Positions 51,938 through 60,978 of a DNA stretch of 64,000 bases are shown here, piece after piece (positions within the stretch are counted from its first letter, which is position 1; each line of letters opens with the position of its first letter). The notes below the pieces were generated by a model, which had not been told where the DNA came from, ran no database searches, and saw only the letters and a list, made by a program, of their open reading frames with translations. Origin of the DNA: Bacteroidaceae bacterium. Its GTDB lineage: Bacteria > Bacteroidota > Bacteroidia > Bacteroidales > Bacteroidaceae. The stretch lies in the NCBI GenBank assembly GCA_017547165.1, contig JAFYQK010000011.1, positions 1-64,000 on the forward strand. Reading direction: 5' to 3'. A program made the translations under genes and the position numbers.

Positions 51938-52723
51938 TTAGTTAGATTGTTTACAGAAATGAGTGTGAGGAACCTCTTCGGCATGCTCAACAAGGTCGAC
52001 AAGGACATTCTCGCGTGTGCCACGAGCCAAGAGCACATCAATGCCTGAAGCGGCAACCTCAATGGCGGTCTTGCACTTGCTCTGCATGCCACCACGACCA
52101 ACACCAGACTTTTCAGTCTGTATATACTCGCTCACATCATGACCAGCCTCAACCACAGGAATCAGTTCCACTCCGTCGGCGCCGGGACGGCCATTGTAGA
52201 GTCCGTCGATATTACTCAGGAGAATGAGCGTGTCAGCGTGCATCAGGCGCGCTATAAGACCAGAGAGCTCGTCGTTGTCGGTGAACATCAACTCGGTGAT
52301 GCACACGGTGTCGTTCTCGTTGACAACTGGCAACACTCCGTGCGAGAGCATCACCTCCATACATCGGCGCATATTCTCGCGGTGCTCCTCTGAGTCGAAG
52401 TCGGTCTTCTGCGTCAACACCTGTCCTACAGAGATATGGTGCTCGCGCAGGAAATCGTAGTATCTGTTGATGAGTTTTGCCTGACCCACGGCCGAGAACA
52501 ACTGGCGTTGCTCCACGGAGTCCATCTCAAGTGTGCTCTGCTGGCTGAGGTGCAACTCTCCCCTACCCGAGGCCACGGCACCAGAGGAGATGAGGATTAC
52601 CTCAATACCTCGATGACGAAGTTCAGCCACCTGGTCCACAAGCGAGGAGAGACGAGTCACATCCAAGGTACCATCCTTGCGAGTGAGCACGGCACTACCT
52701 ATCTTTACTGCTATTCTTTTCAT
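51938..52723 (-). CDS. proB: Glutamate 5-kinase
   Basis: 261 residues, the short form without a PUA domain. Amino-acid kinase motifs: IAVKIGSAVLTRKDG (4-17), LISSGAVASGRGEL, VVNENDTVCITELMFTDND (about 140-158, glutamate and ATP site), and GVGRGGMQSKCKTA (about 210-223). First step of proline synthesis. Its start overlaps the proC stop by 4 bp (52720-52723). Confidence 0.94.
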   Translation of the reverse strand: MKRIAVKIGSAVLTRKDGTLDVTRLSSLVDQVAELRHRGIEVILISSGAVASGRGELHLSQQSTLEMDSVEQRQLFSAVGQAKLINRYYDFLREHHISVGQVLTQKTDFDSEEHRENMRRCMEVMLSHGVLPVVNENDTVCITELMFTDNDELSGLIARLMHADTLILLSNIDGLYNGRPGADGVELIPVVEAGHDVSEYIQTEKSGVGRGGMQSKCKTAIEVAASGIDVLLARGTRENVLVDLVEHAEEVPHTHFCKQSN

Positions 52724-53472
52724 TCCTTATTATTAGCCTTCAATCCTGCCAGCACGGCATTAGTAAAACCGGCCTCCTCCATGGCATTGAGTCCACGGAT
52801 GGTGTAACCTCCGGGAGTTGTAACACTATCTATCGCATCCTCGGGGTGCTTGCCGCTCTCTTCGAGCAGAGCCACGGCTCCCTTCATAGTTTGAAGCACG
52901 GCCTGCTTGGCATCTTCGGGACAAAGTCCAAGTTCCACTCCCCCTTCCATCATGGCACGCACATAGCGCATCACATAGGCTATGCCACAACCAGATATCT
53001 GCATGCCGGCATCCATGAGTTTGTGAGGCACTATCTGTGTCTTGCCAACGAGAGAGAAGAGGTCTACCACCTTTTGATACTGCTCGGTGTGCCTCTCTGG
53101 TTCCTCAACATAGGTCATACCTGCTCCATACTGCACGGCGATGTTTGGCATGGTGTAGACATTGATGCGTGCATTGCGCACACCAGCCGCCACACTCACC
53201 AACAAGGCGTTTGAGTCACGCAGAGATAGTTTTATCTGGTCTATCACCTCATCCACCAACCATGGTTTCACGGCTATTATCACCACATCGGCACCACGTA
53301 CGGCCTGAGCGTTGTCGGTGGCGGTATTGATTTCGGGATAAAGAGAGCGGAAACGCTCAAGTGTGGTTTGCGTGCGTGCCGTGATGGTTAGTTGCGAGAC
53401 CAGTCCTGCCTTGCACCATCCATGCACCAAAGCACCTCCCATATTGCCTGAGCCTATAACGGTTATTTTCAT
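52720..53472 (-). CDS. proC: Pyrroline-5-carboxylate reductase
   Basis: 250 residues. N-terminal Rossmann motif VIGSGNMGGALVHGW (about 4-18) and the family signature near the end, DAIDSVTTPGGYTIRGLNAME, where Thr-Pro-Gly-Gly lies at the active site. Last step of proline synthesis, using NAD(P)H. It is 4 bp overlapped with proB and lies 73 bp downstream of argD. Confidence 0.94.
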   Translation of the reverse strand: MKITVIGSGNMGGALVHGWCKAGLVSQLTITARTQTTLERFRSLYPEINTATDNAQAVRGADVVIIAVKPWLVDEVIDQIKLSLRDSNALLVSVAAGVRNARINVYTMPNIAVQYGAGMTYVEEPERHTEQYQKVVDLFSLVGKTQIVPHKLMDAGMQISGCGIAYVMRYVRAMMEGGVELGLCPEDAKQAVLQTMKGAVALLEESGKHPEDAIDSVTTPGGYTIRGLNAMEEAGFTNAVLAGLKANNKE

Positions 53473-53545
53473 CCTGGATAGAAATTATTTCGCCGGGAAG
53501 AAGCACAAGACTTCATACCCGGCAAATATACTGGATTCTGTTTTC

Positions 53546-54676
53546 CTACGACAACACTTTGCGGAAGGACGCAAGGAACTGGTTGGCCTCCTCTATAGTG
53601 AGACACAATGGAGGCAACAAGCGGATGACATTGGTGCCTGAGCAACCGGTGAAGATGTGCTCCTCCTTGATGAGTCGGGTGCGTGGTTCCTTGTAAGGAA
53701 TGTCAAGTTCTATACCTATCATCAGTCCTCGTCCACGAACATCCACTACATGAGGAAGATTCATTTCCTTGAGCTGAGTCATGATGTAATCTCCCACCTT
53801 AGAGGCATTCTCCACAAGTTCCTCACTCTCAATTACATCAAGCACGGCAATAGCACCGGCACATCCGAGGTGATTGCCTCCGAAGGTAGTACCCAATTGT
53901 CCGTGTATAGGTGTGAACTTGGGTGAGATGAGCACACCACCCATAGGATAACCGTTGCAAATACCCTTTGCCACGGTGATCATGTCGGGACGGATACCGA
54001 GGTGCTGATGTGCGAAGAACTTGCCTGAACGGCCATAGCCGCACTGAATCTCGTCGCAAATGAGCACGGTGTTGTGTGCCTCGCAAAGTGCCTGGAGTTC
54101 CTTGATGAAACCCTCCTCCACCATGCGTATGCCACCCACACCTTGTATGCACTCGATGATAACGGCGCACACATCGTCCTTCTCAATCTCCACTCGCCAT
54201 GGTTCTATGTCGTTCAATGGCAGGTATGTCACATGCCCGTTGGCATTGATGGGGGCTATAATCTTGGGATTGGCGGTTGCCTCCACGGCCAAAGATGTGC
54301 GTCCATGGAAAGCCTTCTCGGCAGAAAGCACACGGGTGCGACCATTGTAGAAAGATGCCAACTTTAGTGCATTCTCGTTGGCCTCGGCACCAGAGTTGAT
54401 GAGGAAGAGTTGGTAGTCCTCATAATCAGACACTTTACCAAGAGCCAGAGCGAGGTCTTTCTGCAAGGGGTTCTGTACTGAGTTGCTATAGAAGCCAAGG
54501 CGCTCAACCTGATTTTGAATGGCTTCTACATAATGAGGATGTGCATGACCTATGCTGATGACGGCATGTCCGCCATAGAGATCGAGATATTCTGTACCCT
54601 CCTCGTCCCACACGCGGCATCCTTCGCCACGGTCGATGGTGATATCGAAAAGGGGATAAACATCGAATAATTCCAT
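53546..54676 (-). CDS. argD: Acyl-ornithine aminotransferase
   Basis: 376 residues, class III PLP aminotransferase. GGHAVISIGHAHPHYV (about 35-50), INSGAEANENALKLA (PLP phosphate site), ICDEIQCGYGRSGKFFAHQ (cofactor Asp, about 200-218) and GTTFGGNHLGCA. The usual TLAKGLGGGYP-type lysine motif appears as TVAKGICNGYPMGG. It converts acyl-glutamate semialdehyde to acyl-ornithine. With a succinyl-type transcarbamylase in the same run, N-succinylornithine is the likely product. Confidence 0.93.
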   Translation of the reverse strand: MELFDVYPLFDITIDRGEGCRVWDEEGTEYLDLYGGHAVISIGHAHPHYVEAIQNQVERLGFYSNSVQNPLQKDLALALGKVSDYEDYQLFLINSGAEANENALKLASFYNGRTRVLSAEKAFHGRTSLAVEATANPKIIAPINANGHVTYLPLNDIEPWRVEIEKDDVCAVIIECIQGVGGIRMVEEGFIKELQALCEAHNTVLICDEIQCGYGRSGKFFAHQHLGIRPDMITVAKGICNGYPMGGVLISPKFTPIHGQLGTTFGGNHLGCAGAIAVLDVIESEELVENASKVGDYIMTQLKEMNLPHVVDVRGRGLMIGIELDIPYKEPRTRLIKEEHIFTGCSGTNVIRLLPPLCLTIEEANQFLASFRKVLS

Positions 54677-54697
54677 AATATTTCCTATTTTATGACA

Positions 54698-54751
54698 TTA
54701 AAGTCTTTAAGGTCCCTAAAGTCTCTAAAGACCTTAAAGAACCTAAACTTT
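54698..54751. repeat. 9-bp-period tandem array 3
   Basis: Six units in exact 9-bp register: TTAAAGTCT, TTAAGGTCC, CTAAAGTCT, CTAAAGACC, TTAAAGAAC, CTAAACTTT. Inside it CTTTAAGGTC (54705-54714) and GACCTTAAAG (54730-54739) form a perfect 10-bp hairpin. It fills the gap between argC and argD in the operon. Confidence 0.75.
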
Positions 54752-54760
54752 TCCTTTCTT

Positions 54761-55726
54761 TTAGAATGCGCTTGACTTGAGGTTGAGACCAGCCTTCTCG
54801 TCTATGCCGAACATGATGTTCATATTCTGCACGGCCTGACCAACGGCACCCTTCAGCAGGTTGTCGATGCAGGAAATCATAAGGAGCTGGTCTTCGTACT
54901 TCTCCACATAGACAACGGCCTTGTTGGTGTTCACCACTTGCTTCATGTCGGGGGACTTGCTCACATAGTGTGTAAAGGCAGCATCCTTATAGTACTCGGC
55001 ATAGAGTTTCTGGACCTCCTCGAGGGGAGCATCGCACTTGGCATAGGCGGTAACGTATATGCCACGGGCAAAGCAGCCGCGCTGGGGGATGAAGAGCACT
55101 CGTCCGTCATAACCGGGATGCAGTTCCTGCACGGTCTGGTTAATCTCCAGAAGGTGCTGATGGTTGAAGGTTTTGTAAACCGAAATATTGTCGTTGCGCC
55201 AACTGAAGTGTGTGGTTGCACCAGGCTTCTGTCCTGCACCGGTAGAGCCAGTGATGCCATTCACATGAATGTCTCCGCTGATGATACCTGCCTTCAGTGC
55301 GGGGAGCAGAGCCAACTGTATGCAAGTGGCAAAGCAACCGGGATTGGCCAAGTGCATGGCACCAATGGTTTGTTCGCGATGTGTCTCGGGAAGACCATAA
55401 ACATAATCGTGCTCACCTGCTATACGGAAGTCCTGTGCCAGGTCGATGATACGCACATTGGCGGGAATCTCGTGCTCCTGAAGGAAGGCACGGCTCTTGC
55501 CATGCCCAAAGCAGAAGAACACCACATCCACCTCTTCCCAAGGCATCTCGCTGGTGAAGCAGAGGTCGGTTTCGCCATACAAACCCTCGTGCACCTCGCA
55601 CACAGGATTGCCGGCATTGGATTCGCTATTGGCAAAGACTATCTCTGCCTCGGGATGGTTCAGCAGCACACGGATGAGTTCACCACCAGTGTAACCTGCC
55701 GCACCAAGTATACCAACTTTAATCAT
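54761..55726 (-). CDS. argC: N-acyl-gamma-glutamyl-phosphate reductase
   Basis: 321 residues. The nucleotide motif GILGAAGYTGGELIR is at 5-19; the catalytic Cys lies in MHLANPGCFATCIQLAL (about 127-143), the family active site. It reduces the acyl-glutamyl phosphate made by ArgB; argB itself is not in the window. It lies between argG and argD on the same strand, 84 bp upstream of argD with a 9-bp repeat array in the gap. Confidence 0.95.
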   Translation of the reverse strand: MIKVGILGAAGYTGGELIRVLLNHPEAEIVFANSESNAGNPVCEVHEGLYGETDLCFTSEMPWEEVDVVFFCFGHGKSRAFLQEHEIPANVRIIDLAQDFRIAGEHDYVYGLPETHREQTIGAMHLANPGCFATCIQLALLPALKAGIISGDIHVNGITGSTGAGQKPGATTHFSWRNDNISVYKTFNHQHLLEINQTVQELHPGYDGRVLFIPQRGCFARGIYVTAYAKCDAPLEEVQKLYAEYYKDAAFTHYVSKSPDMKQVVNTNKAVVYVEKYEDQLLMISCIDNLLKGAVGQAVQNMNIMFGIDEKAGLNLKSSAF

Positions 55727-55799
55727 ATCTTAATTTGTCTTTGTCCCCACCTAACTTTGTCCCCCTGAGACAGGGTGGACGAGCGAAGCGGAGGGGGGG

Positions 55800-55874
55800 A
55801 TAACCTTAAAGCTACGGACGCTGCGTAGCGTCCCTACTCGCTCACCGTTAAACGATAAACGTTCAACGTTCCTC
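55800..55874. repeat. Hairpin and 7-bp-type repeats after argG
   Basis: The palindromic hairpin GGACGCTGCGTAGCGTCC (about 55812-55829) is followed by CTCACCGTTAAACGATAAACGTTCAACG, units of the CGTTAAA type, which code for the last argG codons and its TGA. AGCGAAGCGGAGGGGG just beyond (about 55778-55797) is the reverse of a segment near 4312-4340. Confidence 0.6.
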
Positions 55875-57065
55875 CTCGGGATGCGCCAGATAGTAAGCAC
55901 GCAAAGCAGTAGAACTTACCTTGATGAATCCCTTGGCATCATCACTGCTCCATGCCTTTGCGGTCTCGCCATACTCGCCAAGTTTGTTCTTAACGAGGTC
56001 GTTGGGAGAATCCACACCCATTGTCTGGAAACTATAGGGACGAAGCTCAAGAGTAACCTCACCTGTAACATTGCGCTGGCTGCTGATGAGCATCGCCTCG
56101 ATGTCTGGCATAACAGGTTCTAGGTACTGGCTCTCGTGAAGGAACATGCCATACCAGTTGGCCACTTGCTCCTTCCAATACTGTTGCCATTTGCTCAGGG
56201 TATACTTCTCCAGGAAGCGGTGTGCACCGATGATGAGCATGGGAGCTGCTGCCTCGAAACCTACACGACCCTTGATGCCAATGATGGTGTCGCCAACATG
56301 GCAATCACGACCGATAGCGTATGCGGCGCCAATCTCCTCAACGGCCTGGATGGCCTGAATCTTATCTTCATAGCGAGTGCCGTTGACAGATTCCAACTCA
56401 CCCTTCTCGAAGCCAAGTTTCAGCAACTCTGTGCCTTCCTTGGTGGGGTGCTTCAGGTATGCGCTCTCGGGCAAGCCTTGTGTGCTATCGAGAATTTCGC
56501 CACCGCAGATACTGGTACCCCAGATACCCACGTTGTATGAATACTTCAACTTGGTGAAGTCGGCAAAATAACCGTTCTGGTTCAGGTAATCAACCTCCTC
56601 CTGACGGGTAAGGTTTCCATCACGAGTAAGAGTGATAATCTCCACACCGGGAGCCATAACCAAGAAAGTCATATCGAAACGGATCTGGTCGTTGCCTGCA
56701 CCGGTAGAACCATGTGCTATGGCGCTGGCACCAATCTCACGGGCATAACGTGCAATGGCCATGGCCTGGAAGATGCGCTCGCTGGACACACTGATGGGAT
56801 AGCAGTTGTTGCGCAACACATTGCCAAAAACCATGTACTTCAGCGACTTCTCGTAGTACTCCTGAGTAACATCAAGAGTAACATACTCCTTTGCACCCAA
56901 CTTGTAAGCATTCTCCTCGTTAGCCTTCAACTGCTCGGGACTGAAACCACCTGTGTTGGCGCATGCGGCATACACCTCATACCCCTTCTCCTTTGCTAGA
57001 TACATCACGGTGTAACTGGTATCAAGGCCACCACTGAAGGCAACCACAACTTTCTTCTTTTCCAT
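55863..57065 (-). CDS. argG: Argininosuccinate synthase
   Basis: 400 residues from the ATG at 57065 (MEKKKVVVAFSGGLDTSYTV), the family start; the ATG at 57092 would add nine residues. The PP-loop AFSGGLDTS is intact, and AYAIGRDCHVGDTIIGIKGR and GSTGAGNDQIRFD are the citrulline/aspartate sites. It joins citrulline and aspartate at the cost of ATP to AMP. The gene follows an unusual ~390-bp leader region with three 22-bp-spaced dyads. The partner argH is not in the window. Confidence 0.95.
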   Translation of the reverse strand: MEKKKVVVAFSGGLDTSYTVMYLAKEKGYEVYAACANTGGFSPEQLKANEENAYKLGAKEYVTLDVTQEYYEKSLKYMVFGNVLRNNCYPISVSSERIFQAMAIARYAREIGASAIAHGSTGAGNDQIRFDMTFLVMAPGVEIITLTRDGNLTRQEEVDYLNQNGYFADFTKLKYSYNVGIWGTSICGGEILDSTQGLPESAYLKHPTKEGTELLKLGFEKGELESVNGTRYEDKIQAIQAVEEIGAAYAIGRDCHVGDTIIGIKGRVGFEAAAPMLIIGAHRFLEKYTLSKWQQYWKEQVANWYGMFLHESQYLEPVMPDIEAMLISSQRNVTGEVTLELRPYSFQTMGVDSPNDLVKNKLGEYGETAKAWSSDDAKGFIKVSSTALRAYYLAHPEEER

Positions 57066-57120
57066 CTTGTATATTGTTTTATTTATATTCAATTTTTAAT
57101 TGTCGTATTCTCACGACTTA

Positions 57121-57186
57121 GACAATACGATGTCTTGCCTCATACAATACTTTGTTTCACCTCGGACAATACGATGTCTCTCAGTT
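57121..57186. promoter_or_regulatory. Three 22-bp-spaced dyads upstream of argG
   Basis: Units start at 57121, 57143 and 57165: GACAATACGATGTCTTGCCT, TACAATACTTTGTTTCACCT and GACAATACGATGTCTCTCAG. Units 1 and 3 hold the inverted repeat GACA-N6-TGTC; unit 2 keeps ACA-N6-TGT. A partial inverted copy (TTGTCGTATT) lies at 57100-57109. The spacing of about two helical turns resembles tandem ArgR boxes. Binding by ArgR is inference. Confidence 0.6.
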
Positions 57187-57458
57187 ATCCCCTCCTTCCG
57201 ATAATCTCTCATCCAACGTTGTCCTCCTAAGCCAGAGGTAACGAGGAACGTTGTTTCGTAGGGGATAGATTCGCTTACCTCTAACCTTTTAGTTTAGCAA
57301 GACACTAATCGTTATTACTTCGTCATATAATTGTAACTATGTCCGTGCGTAACACTAGGGGAGTTTTTTCTTCTTAAGGAAACACTTATACATTTGATCA
57401 AACTTCCAAACCCTCTTCAACCAAGTCTTTTAAAGCGAATGGGAGGAAGCCGCTCCTT
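57187..57458. other. Structured gene-free leader between GNAT gene and argG
   Basis: No coding frame is supported. CAACGTTGTCCTC (57214-57226) pairs with GAGGAACGTTG (57243-57253), and CAGAGGTAA/TTACCTCT words (57233-57241, 57276-57283) could form a competing stem. This could be an attenuator or the terminator of the GNAT gene; no clean T-tract was seen. Confidence 0.45.
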
Positions 57459-58097
57459 TTACTCTATCCCTCGAAGCACAAGGGCCTTCATTACTTCCTT
57501 TATCACCTTGAGACTGGTAGGCTCTCCATGGTGTTTCTCTGGATCCCACAGCATACCGGTACACACACAGAATTTGCGCTGCTTCAACTCAAGAATGTCA
57601 TGATTGATACATCCCTGACAACCTCTCCAGAAAGCCTCGTCATCTGTAAGTTGGTTGAAACTTACGGGAACATAACCCAGATCAGTGTTCATTTTCATAA
57701 CGGCATCGCCACTAGTAAGAGAAAAAATCTTTGCATTAGGCCAACGAAGGCGCGCGAGTGTAAAGGTGTAGTCCTTAATATGACGGGCTACTCCAAGACC
57801 TTGATAGTCGGGATGAACAATCAAACCAGAGGTGGTTACATAATGCTTATTACCCCAAGTTTCAATATAACTGAAACCAGCAAAACGTTCTCCGTCTAAT
57901 GCAAGCACAGCTTTGCCTTCCTTCATCTTTGTAGCAAGATAGTCATGAGTCCTCTCCGCTATGCCAGTACCACGTTTGCGAGCGGCATCACGTATTGTAA
58001 GAAGTATCTCATCAACATACTTTTCGTGAGTGGCATCGGCCACCACAATCTTAATATTGCTATCCTCGAAAGATTTAATATCCTTATTCTCTTCCAT
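57459..58097 (-). CDS. GNAT acyltransferase of the arginine cluster, probable N-acylglutamate synthase
   Basis: 212 residues. A GNAT fold: VADATHEKYVDEILLTIRDAARKRG, LALDGERFAGFSYIETWG, and the acyl-CoA site SGLIVHPDYQGLGVARHIKDY (V-x-P-x-Q-G-x-G at about 92-100). The C-terminal third is special: CQGC-x12-CVC (about 155-173), which could bind zinc. It lies between argR and argG. In Bacteroides thetaiotaomicron the gene at this place is, as I recall, the N-acylglutamate synthase (succinyl donor); I infer the same here. No argA or argJ is seen nearby. Confidence 0.75.
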   Translation of the reverse strand: MEENKDIKSFEDSNIKIVVADATHEKYVDEILLTIRDAARKRGTGIAERTHDYLATKMKEGKAVLALDGERFAGFSYIETWGNKHYVTTSGLIVHPDYQGLGVARHIKDYTFTLARLRWPNAKIFSLTSGDAVMKMNTDLGYVPVSFNQLTDDEAFWRGCQGCINHDILELKQRKFCVCTGMLWDPEKHHGEPTSLKVIKEVMKALVLRGIE

Positions 58098-58151
58098 CGT
58101 GCTTCTGCGTCTCCTTCAGGGTGAAGTATTTATTATTTGGAAACAATTCTA

Positions 58152-58628
58152 TTAACGGTGCTTCTTTAATTGCGGAACAGCTTCAACGAGCATTTCTCGA
58201 ACCATCTCTCGGTCAGAATTCTCGGTAAGAACTATCATAACGGTGTCATCACCGGCAACTGTTCCAAGTACCATCTCGGACTTGAGTTCGTCTATCTCGT
58301 AAGCAACAAGAGAGGCATGCCCTGGAGGAGTGTGCAACACAGCCAAGGTTCCACTGAATTGCAACGACCATTTAGTTGCATTCAATTCCTCACGCGTTTT
58401 TGCAGGATCAAAATAAACTACACCAGGCAAAGCATAAACACTCTTTCCCGAACGGGTACGTACCTTAGAGATGCGCAACTGCTTCAAATCACGACTGAGC
58501 ATAGTTTGAGTGGTTGAAAAACCAGCCTTCTCAAGTTCTATAGCTAATTCCTCCTGATTTTCAATGGGACAATTACCCACTATAGTTCTAATAACCTGTA
58601 ATCTGACCTTCTTATCTTGCTTTTCCAT
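58152..58628 (-). CDS. argR: Arginine repressor ArgR
   Basis: 158 residues from the ATG at 58628 (MEKQDKKVRLQVIRTIVGN), which is the family start; an ATG at 58673 lies upstream of the -7 element and is rejected. The N-terminal winged helix has STTQTMLSRDLKQLRISKV (recognition part), and the C-terminal hexamer/arginine domain has LGTVAGDDTVMIVL (the GD-x-x arginine site). It should sense arginine and control the cluster it heads. Two dyads upstream could be its own operators. Confidence 0.93.
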   Translation of the reverse strand: MEKQDKKVRLQVIRTIVGNCPIENQEELAIELEKAGFSTTQTMLSRDLKQLRISKVRTRSGKSVYALPGVVYFDPAKTREELNATKWSLQFSGTLAVLHTPPGHASLVAYEIDELKSEMVLGTVAGDDTVMIVLTENSDREMVREMLVEAVPQLKKHR

Positions 58629-58639
58629 ATTATTGCGCA

Positions 58640-58647
58640 CAAAGTTA
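58640..58647 (-). promoter_or_regulatory. -7 element of argR
   Basis: TAACTTTG on the minus strand, 12 bp before the preferred ATG at 58628, so the leader is very short. A TTTG at the normal -33 distance is not present. Confidence 0.5.
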
Positions 58648-58697
58648 CAAAAAAATAGTTGCATGGTAGACAAATGTAATTAGATTCGGCCATTTAG

Positions 58698-58757
58698 TAT
58701 GCAAAAATCGCGCATAAAAGCTAATTCGCGCAATATTATGCATAAATCTCATGCATA
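58698..58757. promoter_or_regulatory. Two dyads upstream of argR (possible operators)
   Basis: TATGC-N9-GCATA (58698-58716) and TATGCAT-N7-ATGCATA (58737-58757), both AT-rich in the middle. They lie 50-115 bp upstream of the argR -7 element. Autoregulation by ArgR is inference; the motif differs from the dyads upstream of argG. Confidence 0.45.
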
Positions 58758-58777
58758 CTTATCATTTCCTCTCCCGA

Positions 58778-58820
58778 AATAAAAAGAAAAACGCCTTCCC
58801 TCACAAGGAGAAAAGGCGCT
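58778..58820 (-). terminator. Terminator of the ribosomal operon after rplQ
   Basis: Minus strand: GCGCCTT ... AAGGCG followed by TTTTTCTTTTTATTT. Confidence 0.85.
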
Positions 58821-58840
58821 TAAATTATTGCAATTTAGAA

Positions 58841-59326
58841 TTATTCGGCACTTGCTGCGGTCTCTTCTGCAGTCTCAACTGCGGGAACCTCAGCTACAGG
58901 AGCTTCTGCTGCCTTCTTGCCAGAGCGACGGGTGCGCTTAGCCTTCTTGGCAGTCTTTGCCATGTTCTCATTGAAGTCAACGAGCTCAATGAAGCACATA
59001 GGTGCATTATCACTGGGACGATTGCCAGTCTTGATAATACGTGTATAACCACCGGGACGGTCACCAACCTTTGCACTGATGGTACCGAACAACTCGGTGA
59101 TAGCCTTCTTGTCCTGAAGGTAGCTGAACACTACACGACGTGCATTAGTTGTATCTTCCTTTGAGCGGGTGATCATAGGCTCTACATACTTTTTAAGAGC
59201 CTTGGCCTTAGCCACAGTCGTAGTGATTCTTTTGTGCATGATCAGAGATACAGCCATGTTGCTCAGCATAGCAGCTCTGTGTGATGCAGTACGACTCAAA
59301 TGATTGAATTTCTTATTATGTCTCAT
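58841..59326 (-). CDS. rplQ: 50S ribosomal protein L17
   Basis: 161 residues. [20 protein letters not shown] is diagnostic, and the core ends near residue 120 ([12 protein letters not shown]). A C-terminal tail of about 35 residues ([14 protein letters not shown], then Ala/Glu/Val-rich) extends beyond the usual bacterial length, as common in Bacteroidetes. Last gene of the operon, 8 bp after rpoA. Confidence 0.96.
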   Translation of the reverse strand: MRHNKKFNHLSRTASHRAAMLSNMAVSLIMHKRITTTVAKAKALKKYVEPMITRSKEDTTNARRVVFSYLQDKKAITELFGTISAKVGDRPGGYTRIIKTGNRPSDNAPMCFIELVDFNENMAKTAKKAKRTRRSGKKAAEAPVAEVPAVETAEETAASAE

Positions 59327-59334
59327 AAGTTTTC

Positions 59335-60327
59335 TTAATCTTTATCTAATTTGTATCTTGAGATGTCGGTTCCAAACGACAGATTCAGACTCTCCAGCAA
59401 ATCATCAAGCTCGTTGAGCGATTTCTTACCAAAGTTGCGGAACTTAAGAAGGTCAGTCTTGTTGTACTTAACAAGATCGCCAAGGGTCTCTACATCAGCA
59501 GCCTTCAAACAATTGAGAGCGCGCACGCTGAGATCCATGTCTACCAACTTTCTCTTCAGCAACTGACGCATGTGAAGTACCTCCTCGTCAAACTCTTCAT
59601 TACCCTCAGTATCGCAATTCTCCAGTGTGATCTTGTCATCAGAGAAGAGCATGAAATGATAAATCAGAATTTTAGCAGCTTCCTTCAAAGCATCTTTTGG
59701 GTGTATGGAACCATCAGTTGTGATTTCCAGAACGAGTTTCTCGTAGTCAGTCTTCTGCTCTACGCGATAATTCTCAACTGAATATTTCACATTTCTGATA
59801 GGAGTATAAATTGAATCGATGGGTATTACATTAACGTCAGTGCAGTATTCACGATTCTCCTCAGAGGGAACGTAACCACGACCTTTGTTGATGCTTATCT
59901 CCATCTGCATCGTTGCCTTGGCATCTAGATGGCAAATAACTAAGTCAGGGTTTAACACTTCAAATCCAGTCAGATACTTATTGAAGTCACCAGCCTTGAG
60001 TTCGGTCTTTCCCTCTACTCTGATGCTTACTTTCTCTGTCTCGAATTCATTTACTAACTGCTTGAAGCGAACTTGCTTCAGGTTAAGTATAATGTTTGTT
60101 ACATCCTCCTTCACTCCGGGTACAGTAGCAAATTCATGCTCTACACCACGGATAGATACTGTATTGATGGCAAAACCATCAAGTGAAGAAAGAAGTATGC
60201 GGCGCAAAGCATTACCTACTGTAGTACCGAAGCCACCCTCGAGAGGACGAAACTCAAACTTACCATACTTATCGTCCGCCTCCAACATTAATACCTTATC
60301 AGGTTTTTGAAATGCTAATATCGCCAT
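59335..60327 (-). CDS. rpoA: RNA polymerase alpha subunit
   Basis: 330 residues. The N-terminal dimerisation domain includes [20 protein letters not shown] (27-46), which binds beta and beta'. The C-terminal domain (about 250-325) has [20 protein letters not shown], the DNA- and activator-binding helices. It lies 9 bp after rpsD. Confidence 0.97.
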   Translation of the reverse strand: MAILAFQKPDKVLMLEADDKYGKFEFRPLEGGFGTTVGNALRRILLSSLDGFAINTVSIRGVEHEFATVPGVKEDVTNIILNLKQVRFKQLVNEFETEKVSIRVEGKTELKAGDFNKYLTGFEVLNPDLVICHLDAKATMQMEISINKGRGYVPSEENREYCTDVNVIPIDSIYTPIRNVKYSVENYRVEQKTDYEKLVLEITTDGSIHPKDALKEAAKILIYHFMLFSDDKITLENCDTEGNEEFDEEVLHMRQLLKRKLVDMDLSVRALNCLKAADVETLGDLVKYNKTDLLKFRNFGKKSLNELDDLLESLNLSFGTDISRYKLDKD

Positions 60328-60336
60328 CCTTAATTA

Positions 60337-60942
60337 TTATTTAGAGTACAACTCAACGATCAACTGTTCCTTAATATTCTCAGGAATATCTGTACGCTCG
60401 GGCTTGTGAAGCAACTTACCAGACTTAGTGTTCTCATCCCACTCAATCCAAGGATACTTGCTGTGGTTGAAACCAGCCAATGCATCACAGATTACCTCCA
60501 AGTTCTTCGCACGCTCACGTACACCGACAATCTGACCAGGCTTAACTGCATAACTTGCAATGCCTACTACCTTGCCATCAACGGTGATGTGCTTATGGTT
60601 AACCAACTGACGAGCAGCACGACGAGTGGGAGCAATACCCAAACGGAAAACTACATTGTCAAGACGGCACTCCAAATTCTGCAAAAGAATCTCACCAGTG
60701 ATACCATTGGTACGAGCAGCCTTCTCAAACATGTTGCGGAACTGCTTCTCCAATACACCATAAGTGTACTTAGCCTTCTGCTTCTCTGCCAACATCACAC
60801 CGTATTCAGAAGTCTTACGACGACGGTTGTTACCGTGCTGACCAGGAGGGAAGTTTCTGCGTGAACGTACTTTCTCAGATCCCAAAATTGTCTCACCAAA
60901 ACGGCGGTCAATTCTTGACTTAGGTCCAATATATCTTGCCAT
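60337..60942 (-). CDS. rpsD: 30S ribosomal protein S4
   Basis: 201 residues. [19 protein letters not shown] is the start, with the S4 RNA-binding domain at about 95-155 ([31 protein letters not shown]). The zinc-free form. S4 also acts as autoregulator of this operon in other bacteria. Confidence 0.97.
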   Translation of the reverse strand: MARYIGPKSRIDRRFGETILGSEKVRSRRNFPPGQHGNNRRRKTSEYGVMLAEKQKAKYTYGVLEKQFRNMFEKAARTNGITGEILLQNLECRLDNVVFRLGIAPTRRAARQLVNHKHITVDGKVVGIASYAVKPGQIVGVRERAKNLEVICDALAGFNHSKYPWIEWDENTKSGKLLHKPERTDIPENIKEQLIVELYSK

Positions 60943-60978
60943 AATTTTTTAATAACTTTAATTTAGGTCCTTGTTGAA

